From Flammeovirgaceae bacterium SG7u.111 (lineage in GTDB: Bacteria > Bacteroidota > Bacteroidia > Cytophagales > Flammeovirgaceae): 64,000 nucleotides of DNA. Each line of letters starts with the position of its first letter. The first letter of the stretch is position 1. The position numbers and the translations under genes are program-made. The stretch covers positions 506,501-570,500 of the forward strand of contig CP139021.1 of the NCBI GenBank assembly GCA_034044135.1, written 5' to 3'. Shown piece by piece: positions 52,013 to 60,454 of this stretch. The notes beneath the pieces were generated by a model. That model did no database searches. It was given only the letters and a program-made list of their open reading frames with translations, and was not told the origin of the DNA.

Positions 52013-53014
52013 ATGAAGGAAACTTTTGAAATAGCGTATCCGTGGGTGTTCTTTTTGGCACCGCTCCCCTTGTTGGTTATTTGGCTTATACCTCCGCTCA
52101 AAAGGCGGAAAAAAGCCTTGGTAGTGCCTTTTTTGGAAAGGGCAGGCGCTGCAACGGGGCAAAAACCTCGGTCGGGGGCGTGGATAACTCCTCGCAACTG
52201 GTTTCGCTGGGTTTCTTTGTTTGTGCTGTGGTTGTTGCTATTGGCGGCGGCATCTTCCCCACAGCTGGTTGGCGAGCCTGAAATGAAAGTTAAAACCTCC
52301 AGAAACTTTGTGATAACGGCAGATATTTCCTTCAGCATGGCAACCAAAGATTGGGAGCTAGATGGCAAAAAAGTTACCCGATGGGAGGCTCTGAAAAAGG
52401 TGCTGGGCGATTTTATTGACCAAAGAGAAGGGGACAGGATGGCATTGATTTTCTTTGGAACAAATGCCTATTTGCAAGCTCCGCTCACTACCGAACTGGA
52501 TGTGGTAAAATGGCAACTCGACCAAACCGATGTGGGAATGGCGGGGCAAATGACCAGCATAGGAAAGGCTATTGCCTATTCCCTCCAGCTTTTTGAAGCG
52601 GATACTTTGGAGCAAAAAGTGATCTTACTCCTTACCGACGGGCAAGATTCGGGCAGTGAAATTCTTCCGTTAGATGCGGCAAACATGGCGGCGGGGGACA
52701 GCGTGGTGGTTTATACACTGGGCATAGGTGACCCTACTTCTTTAAATTCGGACTTGGATGAAGGTACGTTGAAAGAAATTTCGAGCCTAACCAATGGGAA
52801 ATATTTTAGGGCAATTGATGAGGAACAACTCAAAATGGCTTATAAAGAACTGGGCGAGCTAGAGCCGATAGAATATGAAGAAGAGGATTACAAACCTGTT
52901 ACGCTTTTGTATTATTACCCGTTGATGGCTTTCTTGGTATTTAGCTTAGTATTCTTTTTTGTGATAAGCTTTCGGAATATCATTATGCAAAAATTACTTT
53001 CGAGCAATGGATAG
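52013..53014 (+). CDS. batA: VWA domain protein BatA
   Basis: 333 residues. An N-terminal helix and a TM pair (residues about 10-27 and 65-80), then a VWA domain from about 98: MIDAS DISFSM (D104, S106, S108) and the downstream DGQDSG, with a C-terminal helix (LLYYYPLMAFLVFSLVFFFVI, 299-319) that anchors it to the inner membrane. The VWA domain binds metal ions and presents partners in the periplasm or cytoplasm. Overlaps the next gene by 8 bases, showing translational coupling. Confidence 0.93.
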   Translation: MKETFEIAYPWVFFLAPLPLLVIWLIPPLKRRKKALVVPFLERAGAATGQKPRSGAWITPRNWFRWVSLFVLWLLLLAAASSPQLVGEPEMKVKTSRNFVITADISFSMATKDWELDGKKVTRWEALKKVLGDFIDQREGDRMALIFFGTNAYLQAPLTTELDVVKWQLDQTDVGMAGQMTSIGKAIAYSLQLFEADTLEQKVILLLTDGQDSGSEILPLDAANMAAGDSVVVYTLGIGDPTSLNSDLDEGTLKEISSLTNGKYFRAIDEEQLKMAYKELGELEPIEYEEEDYKPVTLLYYYPLMAFLVFSLVFFFVISFRNIIMQKLLSSNG

Positions 53015-54749
53015 ATGGCTAGAAACTGACTTCTCGGAATTTCATTTCCTCCGACCAGATTGGCTTTGGGCTTTTGTGCCTATGCTTGTGGTGCTGTTAC
53101 TGCTTTTTTTCTCGCAAAGAGAAAATGAAAAATGGCTAAAAGTGATTCCTGATCACCTTCGGGAGTTTATGACCAAAAAAGGGAGTAAATGGGCTGTGGT
53201 GCTGCCGATTTTCACCTACGTGCTAGTGGTTTCGCTGGCGGTTCTCGGCATAGCTGGTCCTACTTGGGAACGGGTGGAAGTGCCTGGGGCAAAGACAGAA
53301 GCCATGCTATTGATTGGGATAGACCTTTCTAATTCGATGCTGGTGGAAGACATGCAGCCGAACCGATTGGAGCGGGCAAAGTTCAAGATAAAAGACTTAC
53401 TAGATGCCAAACCAAGGGCGAGAACGGGAATGTTTGCCTTTGCGGGGACAGCCCATATCGTCATTCCTCCTTGCACCGATTCCAAACTGATTTTACACCA
53501 TCTCGAAACACTGTCGCCTGCCATGATGCCCATTTTGGGGACAAATATGGAGCAAGCAATAAGCCTTGCCGATACGATATTGAGCAGGACGGTTGCCCCA
53601 AGTACGCTGCTGCTCATCACCGATAATATTGAACAAGAAGATGTTTTTTATCTTGAAAAATTGGTAAACGAAACACCTCACAGCATAGAACTTTTGGCAA
53701 TGGCTACACCGCAAGGCGGAGCTGTTCCTTCGTATGGGAAAAGAATTTTTTTTAAAGATAAGGCAGGAGAAAAAGTAGTTTCCAAACTTGACCCCGAAGT
53801 GATTTTTCAATTACAGAACCATCCCAAAATTAATGTAAATACGCTTACGCTCGACAACTCCGATATGGAGATTATTGCCAAGAAAGTTCGGGACAATTTG
53901 ACATTCCAAGAAGAAGATGAAAAAGACGAAAAGCTTTGGAAAGATGTTGGTTTTTACCTGCTCATTCCGCTGTTGGTACTGATTCTTTTTTGGTTCAGAA
54001 GAGGGTGGGTAGTGGCGGCAAACCTGGTATTTTGTTTGGTGCTGCCTTCTTGCGGCGAGGTAAAAACGTGGGAAGATCTGTGGTATAGCAAAGACTATCA
54101 AGCGCAAAAAAGCTACAATGAAGGTGACTTTGAAAAAGCGGCAGCACTTTACCAAGATCCTTTTAACAAGGGCGTAGCCTATTACAAAGCGGGGAATTAC
54201 GATGCAGCAATTTTTGCCTTCGAACAAGACACTTCTTTGAACTCGCAGTACAACAAAGGCTTGGCTTTGGTGGCTGCCCAGCGTTTTGAAGAAGCCCAAC
54301 AGGTTTTTGAAGAATTGGCAGAAGCACATCCAGAATTCGACGCAGCTAAAAAAAGCCTGAAACAGACAGAAGATCGGATGATGGAGATCGATTCGCTGCG
54401 GAGTATCGACCCAACTTCTACGAGGCTACCTGAGAACAAAAAAGAAGACCAACCTCCACTTAACGAGCGGACTGCCAAAGGTGAAGACGAAGAATTGACT
54501 TCCGACACGCAAGTAGATGAGTTGCCCGAAACGGGTGATAGGGTGACCGATGAGGTGGAAACGGGTGTGCGAAAAGCGGAAGAATTGGAGCGGCCTCCCG
54601 AGGATTTTGAGTCTGGAGCTGGTGAAAAGGCTTCGAATGTGCTGCTTCGCAAAATTTCGGACGACCCTTCAGAATTTTTGAAGAGGAAATTTAAATATCA
54701 GGTAGAAAAGTATAAGTTAGATTCGGTAAAGACCAAAAATAGATGGTAA
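53007..54749 (+). CDS. BatB-BatC fusion (VWA plus TPR)
   Basis: 580 residues in one frame. Residues 1-95 hold two membrane helices, then a VWA domain with MIDAS D106-L-S108-N-S110 and later TDNIEQEDV. A third TM segment (about 313-332) and a further hydrophobic stretch (about 335-350, LVFCLVLPSC) lead into a TPR region with pieces such as KSYNEGDFEKAAALYQ and KAGNYDAAIFAFEQD, which corresponds to BatC. The tail (from about 465) is acidic and low complexity. Usually BatB and BatC are separate genes; here they are joined with no internal stop. Overlaps batD by 7 bases. Confidence 0.88.
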   Translation: MDRWLETDFSEFHFLRPDWLWAFVPMLVVLLLLFFSQRENEKWLKVIPDHLREFMTKKGSKWAVVLPIFTYVLVVSLAVLGIAGPTWERVEVPGAKTEAMLLIGIDLSNSMLVEDMQPNRLERAKFKIKDLLDAKPRARTGMFAFAGTAHIVIPPCTDSKLILHHLETLSPAMMPILGTNMEQAISLADTILSRTVAPSTLLLITDNIEQEDVFYLEKLVNETPHSIELLAMATPQGGAVPSYGKRIFFKDKAGEKVVSKLDPEVIFQLQNHPKINVNTLTLDNSDMEIIAKKVRDNLTFQEEDEKDEKLWKDVGFYLLIPLLVLILFWFRRGWVVAANLVFCLVLPSCGEVKTWEDLWYSKDYQAQKSYNEGDFEKAAALYQDPFNKGVAYYKAGNYDAAIFAFEQDTSLNSQYNKGLALVAAQRFEEAQQVFEELAEAHPEFDAAKKSLKQTEDRMMEIDSLRSIDPTSTRLPENKKEDQPPLNERTAKGEDEELTSDTQVDELPETGDRVTDEVETGVRKAEELERPPEDFESGAGEKASNVLLRKISDDPSEFLKRKFKYQVEKYKLDSVKTKNRW

Positions 54750-56095
54750 GGTTTGTTCAAATAAGCTTGTTGGTGTGTGGATTACTGCTGGGGAATATTG
54801 CCAAAGCACAAGTGGAAGCTTTTGCCACGGTAAAGGTTTCACCACGGGAAGTGGTGGTGAAGCAGCCGGTGAAAATCACCATCACGGTACTGACGGCTAC
54901 TTGGTTTACCTCACCGCTCGACTATGGGAACTTACAGATCACAAATGCCTTCACCATCCCTTTCCAGCGAACCCAAAGCGGAATTCATTACATTGACAAA
55001 AAAAAATATGCTGGGCTGGAATTTTACTACATCGTTTTTCCCTACGAAGCAGGAGAGTTTACTTTCCCTCCCCTCGAAATAAAAACCACTTCACCGCCCG
55101 AGGGCGATTACAAGGCTGTTCCCGTCACCATTCGCACCAAAGCGGTCACGTTTAAGGTGAACGAAGTCCCTGCTGGAAAAGATGCTGACCATTGGATGGT
55201 AGCCAAAAGCGTTTTTATCAATGAAAAATGGAATAAACCATTGGATAAACTGAAGGTGGGCGACGTGGTGGAAAGGACCATTACGATCCGAGCGAATGGA
55301 ACACTTCCGTCTTTTATTGAACCCTTGGACATTGAGAAACCCGAATTTGGGAGTATTTATCCTAAAACCGCAGAGCTGAAAGACCAACGGGACGACAAAG
55401 ATGCTAACGGAACGAGGATAGAGCGGTACAGCTATTTGTTGGAAAAAGAAGGCGAGTTTGAAGTTCCTGCGGTGAAGATGGAATGGTGGAATCCATACCT
55501 CAATAAAAACTATTTTAGGGAAACAAAACCTCGGAAAATCAGCATTCAGCCTAATCCAGATTTAGACGTGCTAGCTTCGCTGAAGGACTCGCTCGATGCC
55601 CTGAATAGGGCAAATGCCCCCGAAGAGGAAGAAGCCGAAGCAACTTATTTTGGTTTGAGCTTGAAGGAATTATTGGTTTTGCTAGCGATTGGTTTGGTTG
55701 TTCTTTGGCTTCTTATCAAGCTCTTTTTGCGTGTGATAAAGTGGCAAAAAGCCAAAAGAGAAGCGTACAGGAAAAGTGAAGAATTTTGGTTCGATAAGTT
55801 TGAAAAGTCGGTGGGGGCAGATGACCCTAAGGCAAGTTTGAACAGCTTATATGCTTGGTACGACCGGTTTAGGGCTGGAAAATATGCGCCTAATCTGCGT
55901 GATGCTTCCTCTGAAGATGAGCTTGAAAAAGAAACAGAGAAAGTAGAACAAGCACTTTTTCATAGCCCTGCCGAAAGCCTTCCTAAAAATGACTTGAGCC
56001 AATGGGCAAAAAAGGTGGGACTTCTCCGAAAAACCTTGAAAAAAGAGAATTCAGTCAAAGCAAAAGGGCATTCTTTAGATGGGCTGAACCCGTAG
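54743..56095 (+). CDS. batD: BatD protein
   Basis: 450 residues with an N-terminal signal (LLVCGLLLGNIAKAQ). Mature part is a set of Ig-like beta-sandwiches: VKVSPREVVVKQPVKITITV, FYYIVFPYEAGEFTFPPLEI, a KVGDVVERTITIRANGTLP stretch and YLLEKEGEFEVPAVKMEWWNP. A TM helix (about 308-330, ELLVLLAIGLVVLWLLIKLF) splits periplasmic and cytoplasmic parts, with a soluble tail of 120 residues. BatD is the standard last member of the Bat operon. The stop at 56095 leaves the operon followed by palindrome element C. Confidence 0.93.
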   Translation: MVRFVQISLLVCGLLLGNIAKAQVEAFATVKVSPREVVVKQPVKITITVLTATWFTSPLDYGNLQITNAFTIPFQRTQSGIHYIDKKKYAGLEFYYIVFPYEAGEFTFPPLEIKTTSPPEGDYKAVPVTIRTKAVTFKVNEVPAGKDADHWMVAKSVFINEKWNKPLDKLKVGDVVERTITIRANGTLPSFIEPLDIEKPEFGSIYPKTAELKDQRDDKDANGTRIERYSYLLEKEGEFEVPAVKMEWWNPYLNKNYFRETKPRKISIQPNPDLDVLASLKDSLDALNRANAPEEEEAEATYFGLSLKELLVLLAIGLVVLWLLIKLFLRVIKWQKAKREAYRKSEEFWFDKFEKSVGADDPKASLNSLYAWYDRFRAGKYAPNLRDASSEDELEKETEKVEQALFHSPAESLPKNDLSQWAKKVGLLRKTLKKENSVKAKGHSLDGLNP

Positions 56096-56153
56096 TCTTT
56101 TATCTTGTAGCCTTCAGGTTATTCCCGCTCTAGTTTCTAAACTCTATTTTCAT

Positions 56154-56161
56154 TACCTTTG
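56154..56161 (+). promoter_or_regulatory. candidate -7 box upstream of mtaB
   Basis: TACCTTTG matches TAnnTTTG but is 247 bases before the mtaB ATG. If used, the mRNA leader would include the whole of palindrome element C. Confidence 0.35.
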
Positions 56162-56185
56162 CAGGTTCTTAGGCTGTTGATATTG

Positions 56186-56347
56186 AGTAGTTCATCCAGT
56201 TAATTCTGTCGAATAATTTGGCGATTTTTAAAACAGTACGTCGTTAAAAATACTCGTCATAGCTTCCAGCTATGCCTGCGTTTTTTGCCTCGTTCTGTTT
56301 CTAAACTCATCCAAATTCTTCCGACACTATCAACTTGATAAACTACT
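56186..56347. repeat. 162-bp imperfect palindrome (element C)
   Basis: AGTAGTTcATCcAGTT (56186) pairs with the right arm ending AACTACT at 56347, with inner matches ...TGTCGaataatttgg / ...CGACA, and the core is CATAGCTtccAGCTATG (56258-56274). The core resembles that of element A (GCATAGC...), which indicates a common family. Confidence 0.75.
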
Positions 56348-56407
56348 GAGTTGGTTTGGAGTAGGGGACAAAAACAGCTATCATTTATTCAAAAAGAGGA
56401 TATCCAG

Positions 56408-57754
56408 ATGGGTACTTTTGCAGAGAAAACGAACAAGAAAGTTGCTTTTTATACATTGGGCTGCAAGCTCAACTTTTCGGAAACGTCTACCATTTCCCGC
56501 AAGTTTGAGGAAAGTGGCTACCAAAAAGTTGCATTTGAAGATACGCCCGACATCTTCATCATCAACACCTGCTCGGTGACGGAAAATGCCGACAAGAAAT
56601 GTAAGCAAGTGGTGAAGTCTGCCAAAAAGATTTCCCCCGATAGTTTTGTGGCTATCATCGGCTGTTTTGCCCAGCTCAAGCCCAAAGAAATTTCAGAAAT
56701 CCCTGGGGTAGATGCTGTTTTGGGTGCAGCTGAGAAATTTAGGCTTATCGAATTGCTCGATGGATTTGTGAAAGAAGATGCGCCAAAAGTGTTGGCTTCG
56801 GAAGTGAGTGAGGCAAATTCGTTTGTAAGTGGCTATTCGCTCAACGACCGCACGAGGACTTTCCTAAAGGTTCAAGATGGCTGCAATTACAACTGTACGT
56901 TTTGTACTATTCCGCTGGCTAGGGGAAAGAGCCGCAGCGATACCATTGAAAATGTATTGAAAAATGCGAGGGAAATTTCCCAAACCGATGTGAATGAGAT
57001 TGTGCTCACAGGGGTGAATTTGGGTGATTTTGGAATTATAGATGGAAGAAGAAAAACGAGCTTTTTTGAACTTGCCAAAGAACTAGACAAGGTTGAGGGA
57101 ATTGAACGATTCCGTATTTCTTCTATCGAACCTAATTTGCTTGCTAACGAGATTATCGAATTTGTAGCGCAGTCCGAACGATTTGTACCGCATTTCCATA
57201 TTCCGTTGCAATCTGGTTCAGATAAGTTATTGGAACAAATGCGCCGCCGCTATCGCCGCGACCTTTACACAGACAGGGTGAGGAATATCAAAGAATTGAT
57301 GCCTAAGTGCTGTATAGGTGTGGATGTGATCGTAGGTTTTCCTGGGGAGACAGAGGAGGAGTTTCTGAACACCTATAATTACCTCAACGAGCTGGATATT
57401 TCATACCTGCACGTGTTCACCTACTCGGAACGGAACAATACCGAGGCAGTAGAAATGGGTGGAGTAGTGCCAATGGCAGAGAGGAACAAACGCTCTAAAA
57501 TGCTCAGGATTTTATCGGAGAAAAAGAGAAGGGCTTTTTATGAAAAATACTTGGGGGAAACTGCTACGGTTTTGTTCGAAAAAGATATTGATAACGACCT
57601 TATCCATGGCTTCACCGAAAACTACATCCGAGTTGCAGTTCCTTATGATCCATCGCTTGTGAATCAAGTAAGAAGGGTGAAACTAGGGGAAATCAACGAA
57701 AAAGGGCATGTGCTTTCGGAAGTGTTGGAAACAGAGGTGGTTGTTAGCGAGTAG
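56408..57754 (+). CDS. mtaB: tRNA threonylcarbamoyladenosine methylthiotransferase MtaB
   Basis: 448 residues from ATG 56408; the frame runs 19 codons upstream into element C but that part is unlike protein. MTTase N-domain cysteines C19, C55 and C86 (TLGCKLN, NTCSVTENADKKC, GCFAQLKP) hold the auxiliary cluster, and the radical-SAM CxxxCxxC is C159/C163/C166 in DGCNYNCTFCTIPLARG. A TRAM domain closes the protein (GHVLSEVLETEVVVS). MtaB (the YqeV class) 2-methylthiolates t6A37, made with TsaD at 3.1 kb, in tRNA. Convergent with the exporter gene, overlapping it by 11 bases. Confidence 0.95.
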   Translation: MGTFAEKTNKKVAFYTLGCKLNFSETSTISRKFEESGYQKVAFEDTPDIFIINTCSVTENADKKCKQVVKSAKKISPDSFVAIIGCFAQLKPKEISEIPGVDAVLGAAEKFRLIELLDGFVKEDAPKVLASEVSEANSFVSGYSLNDRTRTFLKVQDGCNYNCTFCTIPLARGKSRSDTIENVLKNAREISQTDVNEIVLTGVNLGDFGIIDGRRKTSFFELAKELDKVEGIERFRISSIEPNLLANEIIEFVAQSERFVPHFHIPLQSGSDKLLEQMRRRYRRDLYTDRVRNIKELMPKCCIGVDVIVGFPGETEEEFLNTYNYLNELDISYLHVFTYSERNNTEAVEMGGVVPMAERNKRSKMLRILSEKKRRAFYEKYLGETATVLFEKDIDNDLIHGFTENYIRVAVPYDPSLVNQVRRVKLGEINEKGHVLSEVLETEVVVSE

Positions 57755-58637
57755 GAACGTACTTTTTGGCAATGTGGTAAAAAAGAATTGCCCCAATAAT
57801 AATAGCTGAGCCTTCGTAAAAACTTAGGCTCATTTTTTCGCTTTCACCCAAAAAAATCAGGGCAATAATCATCCCGTACACAGGAGAAAGGTTAGCCGTG
57901 AGCGTTACGATATAAGGCGAAACCGATCGCATTAGCTGAATAAACTTGGAGTACATGTACACCGAAAAAATGAGTACCAGTACTAATATCAGCAAGGCAT
58001 CTCTTGGCGTAAGGTTAAGGTTTATGTTCCAGTTGGAGTCGAATACGAAATAGTAGATAGGCGCAAGGGCAATAGTTCCCAGCCAAGCTCCCGCCATTTG
58101 GTAAAAGCTAATGATGTAGTGATTGTAGTTTCTACTAAGCCGAGCATTTATAATGGTAACAAGCGCACCAAAAAAACCAGCTATTATACTGACTGTAAGT
58201 CCTATAGGATGTTCAAAACCTTGCCGGGTAATCACTACTATACCGAGAATAACTAGCAGTGCCGTAATAATCTGGAGGTAGCTAAACTTTTCTTTGTTGA
58301 CAAAAGGCGTGATAAAGCTCGTCCAAAGTGGTGATGTCGAAATCCCAATGAGGCAGACCGATGCGTTGGAAATTTTGGCGGAAATAATGAGAAGAATCCA
58401 GTAAATGGCAGTAAGGACACCACTCAACATTAATCGTAATGACTCTTCTATGTTGAGCCTGATAGTTACTTTTTTGAAATAAAGCATACTTCCCAAAAAT
58501 AGGGTAGCAACAATAGTTCGATAAAAAACGATTTCAAATGCAGGAATACTTATGTATATAACAATTACTGGAATAATACTGCTCAGCAGAATTATCAGGT
58601 GTAGCCATAAGTAATCACTAAAATTTCTGGTGAGCAT
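57744..58637 (-). CDS. DMT (EamA) family transporter
   Basis: 297 residues with ten helices in two EamA halves of about five helices each, as in the usual drug/metabolite exporters. The first half has VYISIPAFEIVFYRTIVATLFLGS and the second IISFYQMAGAWLGTIALAPIYYF and ANLSPVYGMIIALIFLGESEK (final EamA signature). Substrate unknown. Its 3' end overlaps that of mtaB by 11 bases, so both genes must run into each other or use terminators within coding sequence. Confidence 0.88.
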   Translation of the reverse strand: MLTRNFSDYLWLHLIILLSSIIPVIVIYISIPAFEIVFYRTIVATLFLGSMLYFKKVTIRLNIEESLRLMLSGVLTAIYWILLIISAKISNASVCLIGISTSPLWTSFITPFVNKEKFSYLQIITALLVILGIVVITRQGFEHPIGLTVSIIAGFFGALVTIINARLSRNYNHYIISFYQMAGAWLGTIALAPIYYFVFDSNWNINLNLTPRDALLILVLVLIFSVYMYSKFIQLMRSVSPYIVTLTANLSPVYGMIIALIFLGESEKMSLSFYEGSAIIIGAILFYHIAKKYVPTR

Positions 58638-58793
58638 TTGGGGAATCTAAAGTACCAAGTCTGCATTAATCGAAAAATCACTAAAAAACTATTTATATTT
58701 CTTAGCACCTTCCATATTGCAATATTGAAAAAAGTAACCTAAAAAAATAAGGTTATGCTCAAAATCATTGAAAGTAAGGTGTTTTAGCTTAAT

Positions 58794-58937
58794 ATGGCTA
58801 AAGCGCGAAGGAGAATAGTCAAGTTTTCTTTAGCGATTAAACTTTTGGTGGAGGAGTTTGTCAAAAGAGGAAAACTAACTAACGCTGTTGCCAAAACCTT
58901 TAAATCAAACTTTACTTGGAAGATCAAGAACTGCTAG
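58794..58937 (+). CDS. possible 47-residue basic leader peptide overlapping the sigma-factor start
   Basis: ATG 58794 opens a 47-codon frame (MAKARRRIVKFSLAIKLL..., ending KIKNC) that runs 22 bases into the sigma gene. It is Lys/Arg-rich, not recognised, and has no sign of conservation from this window alone. It may be chance, or a leader controlling the downstream TTG start by coupled translation. Confidence 0.25.
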   Translation: MAKARRRIVKFSLAIKLLVEEFVKRGKLTNAVAKTFKSNFTWKIKNC

Positions 58938-59455
58938 AGAAATTCAGTGACCCTGCTACGAAGCACTATGCCTATAATTTGCTGGTGAGGAAGTATCAGG
59001 AGCGGGTGTATTGGCTAGTGCGCAAGATGGTGATAAACCATGAGGATGCGGATGACCTTACTCAGGAGGTTTTTATCAAGCTATGGAACAAGTTAGATTC
59101 TTTTAAAGGAAATTCGCAGCTTTACACTTGGATTTACCGAGTGGCTACCAATGAGTGCCTCAATTTTTTAACTAAGAAAAAACGTAAATACTTCATCCCA
59201 ATCCACGATGTAGGTGCTGAACTTTCCAGCCAGATTGATAGCGGAGCTTATATTTCGGGGGACGAGGTGCAGAAAAAATTGCAAAAAGCCCTGCTGAAAC
59301 TACCCGACAAACAGAGGCTAGTTTTTAATATGAAATACTTCGAGGATATGCCTTACAAAGATATTTCGGAAGTATTGGGGACATCTGTGGGAGCATTGAA
59401 AGCATCCTATCATTTGGCAGTTAAAAAAATTGAGGCGCAGTTAAGCGACGATTAA
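58916..59455 (+). CDS. ECF sigma factor, RpoE-like
   Basis: 179 residues from TTG 58916 (no ATG precedes the conserved region). Region 2: LVRKYQERVYWLVRKMVINHEDADDLTQEVFIKLW, with the DDLTQEVF motif, and region 4: LPDKQRLVFNMKYFEDMPYKDISEVLGTSVGALKASYHLAVKKIEA. It directs RNA polymerase to envelope-stress promoters. The next two genes, a single-pass protein that could be an anti-sigma factor and a Spy-like protein, follow on the same strand with short spacers, a standard three-gene set in Cytophagales. Confidence 0.93.
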   Translation: MEDQELLEKFSDPATKHYAYNLLVRKYQERVYWLVRKMVINHEDADDLTQEVFIKLWNKLDSFKGNSQLYTWIYRVATNECLNFLTKKKRKYFIPIHDVGAELSSQIDSGAYISGDEVQKKLQKALLKLPDKQRLVFNMKYFEDMPYKDISEVLGTSVGALKASYHLAVKKIEAQLSDD

Positions 59456-59502
59456 ACCATTCGCTTTTTTCTTAATCTTAGTAGTATAAAAAAGGAGAAA
59501 AA

Positions 59503-59916
59503 ATGAAATTAGAAGATATAGATAAAGGGAATATTTTTCAAACTCCAGAAGGGTATTTTGAGGAGTTATCTACCAAAATACAGGCGAGGGCTGCAAAGCG
59601 ATCAAATACTAGGTTGGAACAGGCTTTACCTATTTTTAAAATAGCCTTTCCTTCACTCGCTTTTTGTCTGCTACTTTTTTCTTGGTTTTATTTTACTCCA
59701 AAGGAGGTAGAGCAGGAGCAAGATATTTTCTCGTCTTTGAGCAAGGCTGATATTAAATTGTATTTGATGGAAGAAGATATCAGCCCTGAAGAACTGGTGG
59801 AATTAGCTTCGCAAACTAACGACCCTGTAGGGCTTTATCCGGGCGAAGAGTTGGAAATTACCCCCGAAGTGATCGAGCATTTTATCGATATTGAAGATAT
59901 AGATGAATATTTGTAG
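59503..59916 (+). CDS. single-pass membrane protein, possible anti-sigma partner
   Basis: 137 residues with one membrane helix (about 44-64, LPIFKIAFPSLAFCLLLFSWFYF). The cytoplasmic head (MKLEDIDKGNIFQTPEGYFEEL) would meet the sigma factor; the outer part has acidic IEDIDEYL at the end. No ZAS-type zinc motif is visible. Its place 47 bases after rpoE makes an anti-sigma role plausible but the sequence itself does not prove it. Confidence 0.65.
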   Translation: MKLEDIDKGNIFQTPEGYFEELSTKIQARAAKRSNTRLEQALPIFKIAFPSLAFCLLLFSWFYFTPKEVEQEQDIFSSLSKADIKLYLMEEDISPEELVELASQTNDPVGLYPGEELEITPEVIEHFIDIEDIDEYL

Positions 59917-59938
59917 TTGAAATAGAGAAAAAAAAGTC

Positions 59939-60379
59939 ATGCAAAAAATGAATATTATCCGATTGGGAAGTGTACTGCCCCTGCTGTTAGTAGGAACTAT
60001 AGTTTTTGCCCAACCCAAAAGTAAAGAAACTAGGGAGAAACTGAACCAATACAAGGAGCAGTATATAAGAGAAACATTGGCACTTACGGATGAAGATGCA
60101 GCCAAGTTTTTCCCAATTTATAATACTTACGAGGAGGAAAAAAGAACGAACAGGATGAAGCTCAATAAGCTTAAGAGAGGCTTTATGGCTAAATCGGACG
60201 AGCAACTTACCGCTGACCTATCAACCATGATGGCCGTGAAGGAAGAAGAGCTTGCTATAGAGAAAAAGTTCCTCGACAAGTTTATGGAAACATTGACCCC
60301 ACGCCAAGTAGCTGCTCTGTATTATGCAGAGACTCAGTTTAGGAAGAAATTATTAGAAAAGTACGGTCAAGGAAATTGA
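59939..60379 (+). CDS. Spy/CpxP-like periplasmic protein
   Basis: 146 residues. Signal peptide ends in IVFAQ (about residue 25). The remainder is all helical, rich in K and E, with LALTDEDAAKFFPIYNTYEEEKR and the later FMETLTPRQVAALYYAETQFRKKL, the LTPxQ-type pattern of the Spy/CpxP chaperone group. Likely stabilises periplasmic proteins under stress. Third gene of the sigma-factor set; ends before a strong bidirectional terminator. Confidence 0.8.
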   Translation: MQKMNIIRLGSVLPLLLVGTIVFAQPKSKETREKLNQYKEQYIRETLALTDEDAAKFFPIYNTYEEEKRTNRMKLNKLKRGFMAKSDEQLTADLSTMMAVKEEELAIEKKFLDKFMETLTPRQVAALYYAETQFRKKLLEKYGQGN

Positions 60380-60393
60380 TTGGTATGGAGTAC

Positions 60394-60441
60394 AACATCA
60401 AAAAAGCCCGATAAACTAGGTTTGTCGGGCTTTTTTGATGT
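60394..60441. terminator. bidirectional terminator
   Basis: ACATCAAAAAAGCCCGA / TCGGGCTTTTTTGATGT stem, long and nearly perfect, between the convergent Spy-like and oxidoreductase genes. Confidence 0.92.
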
Positions 60442-60454
60442 TGGCAATGGAAGG

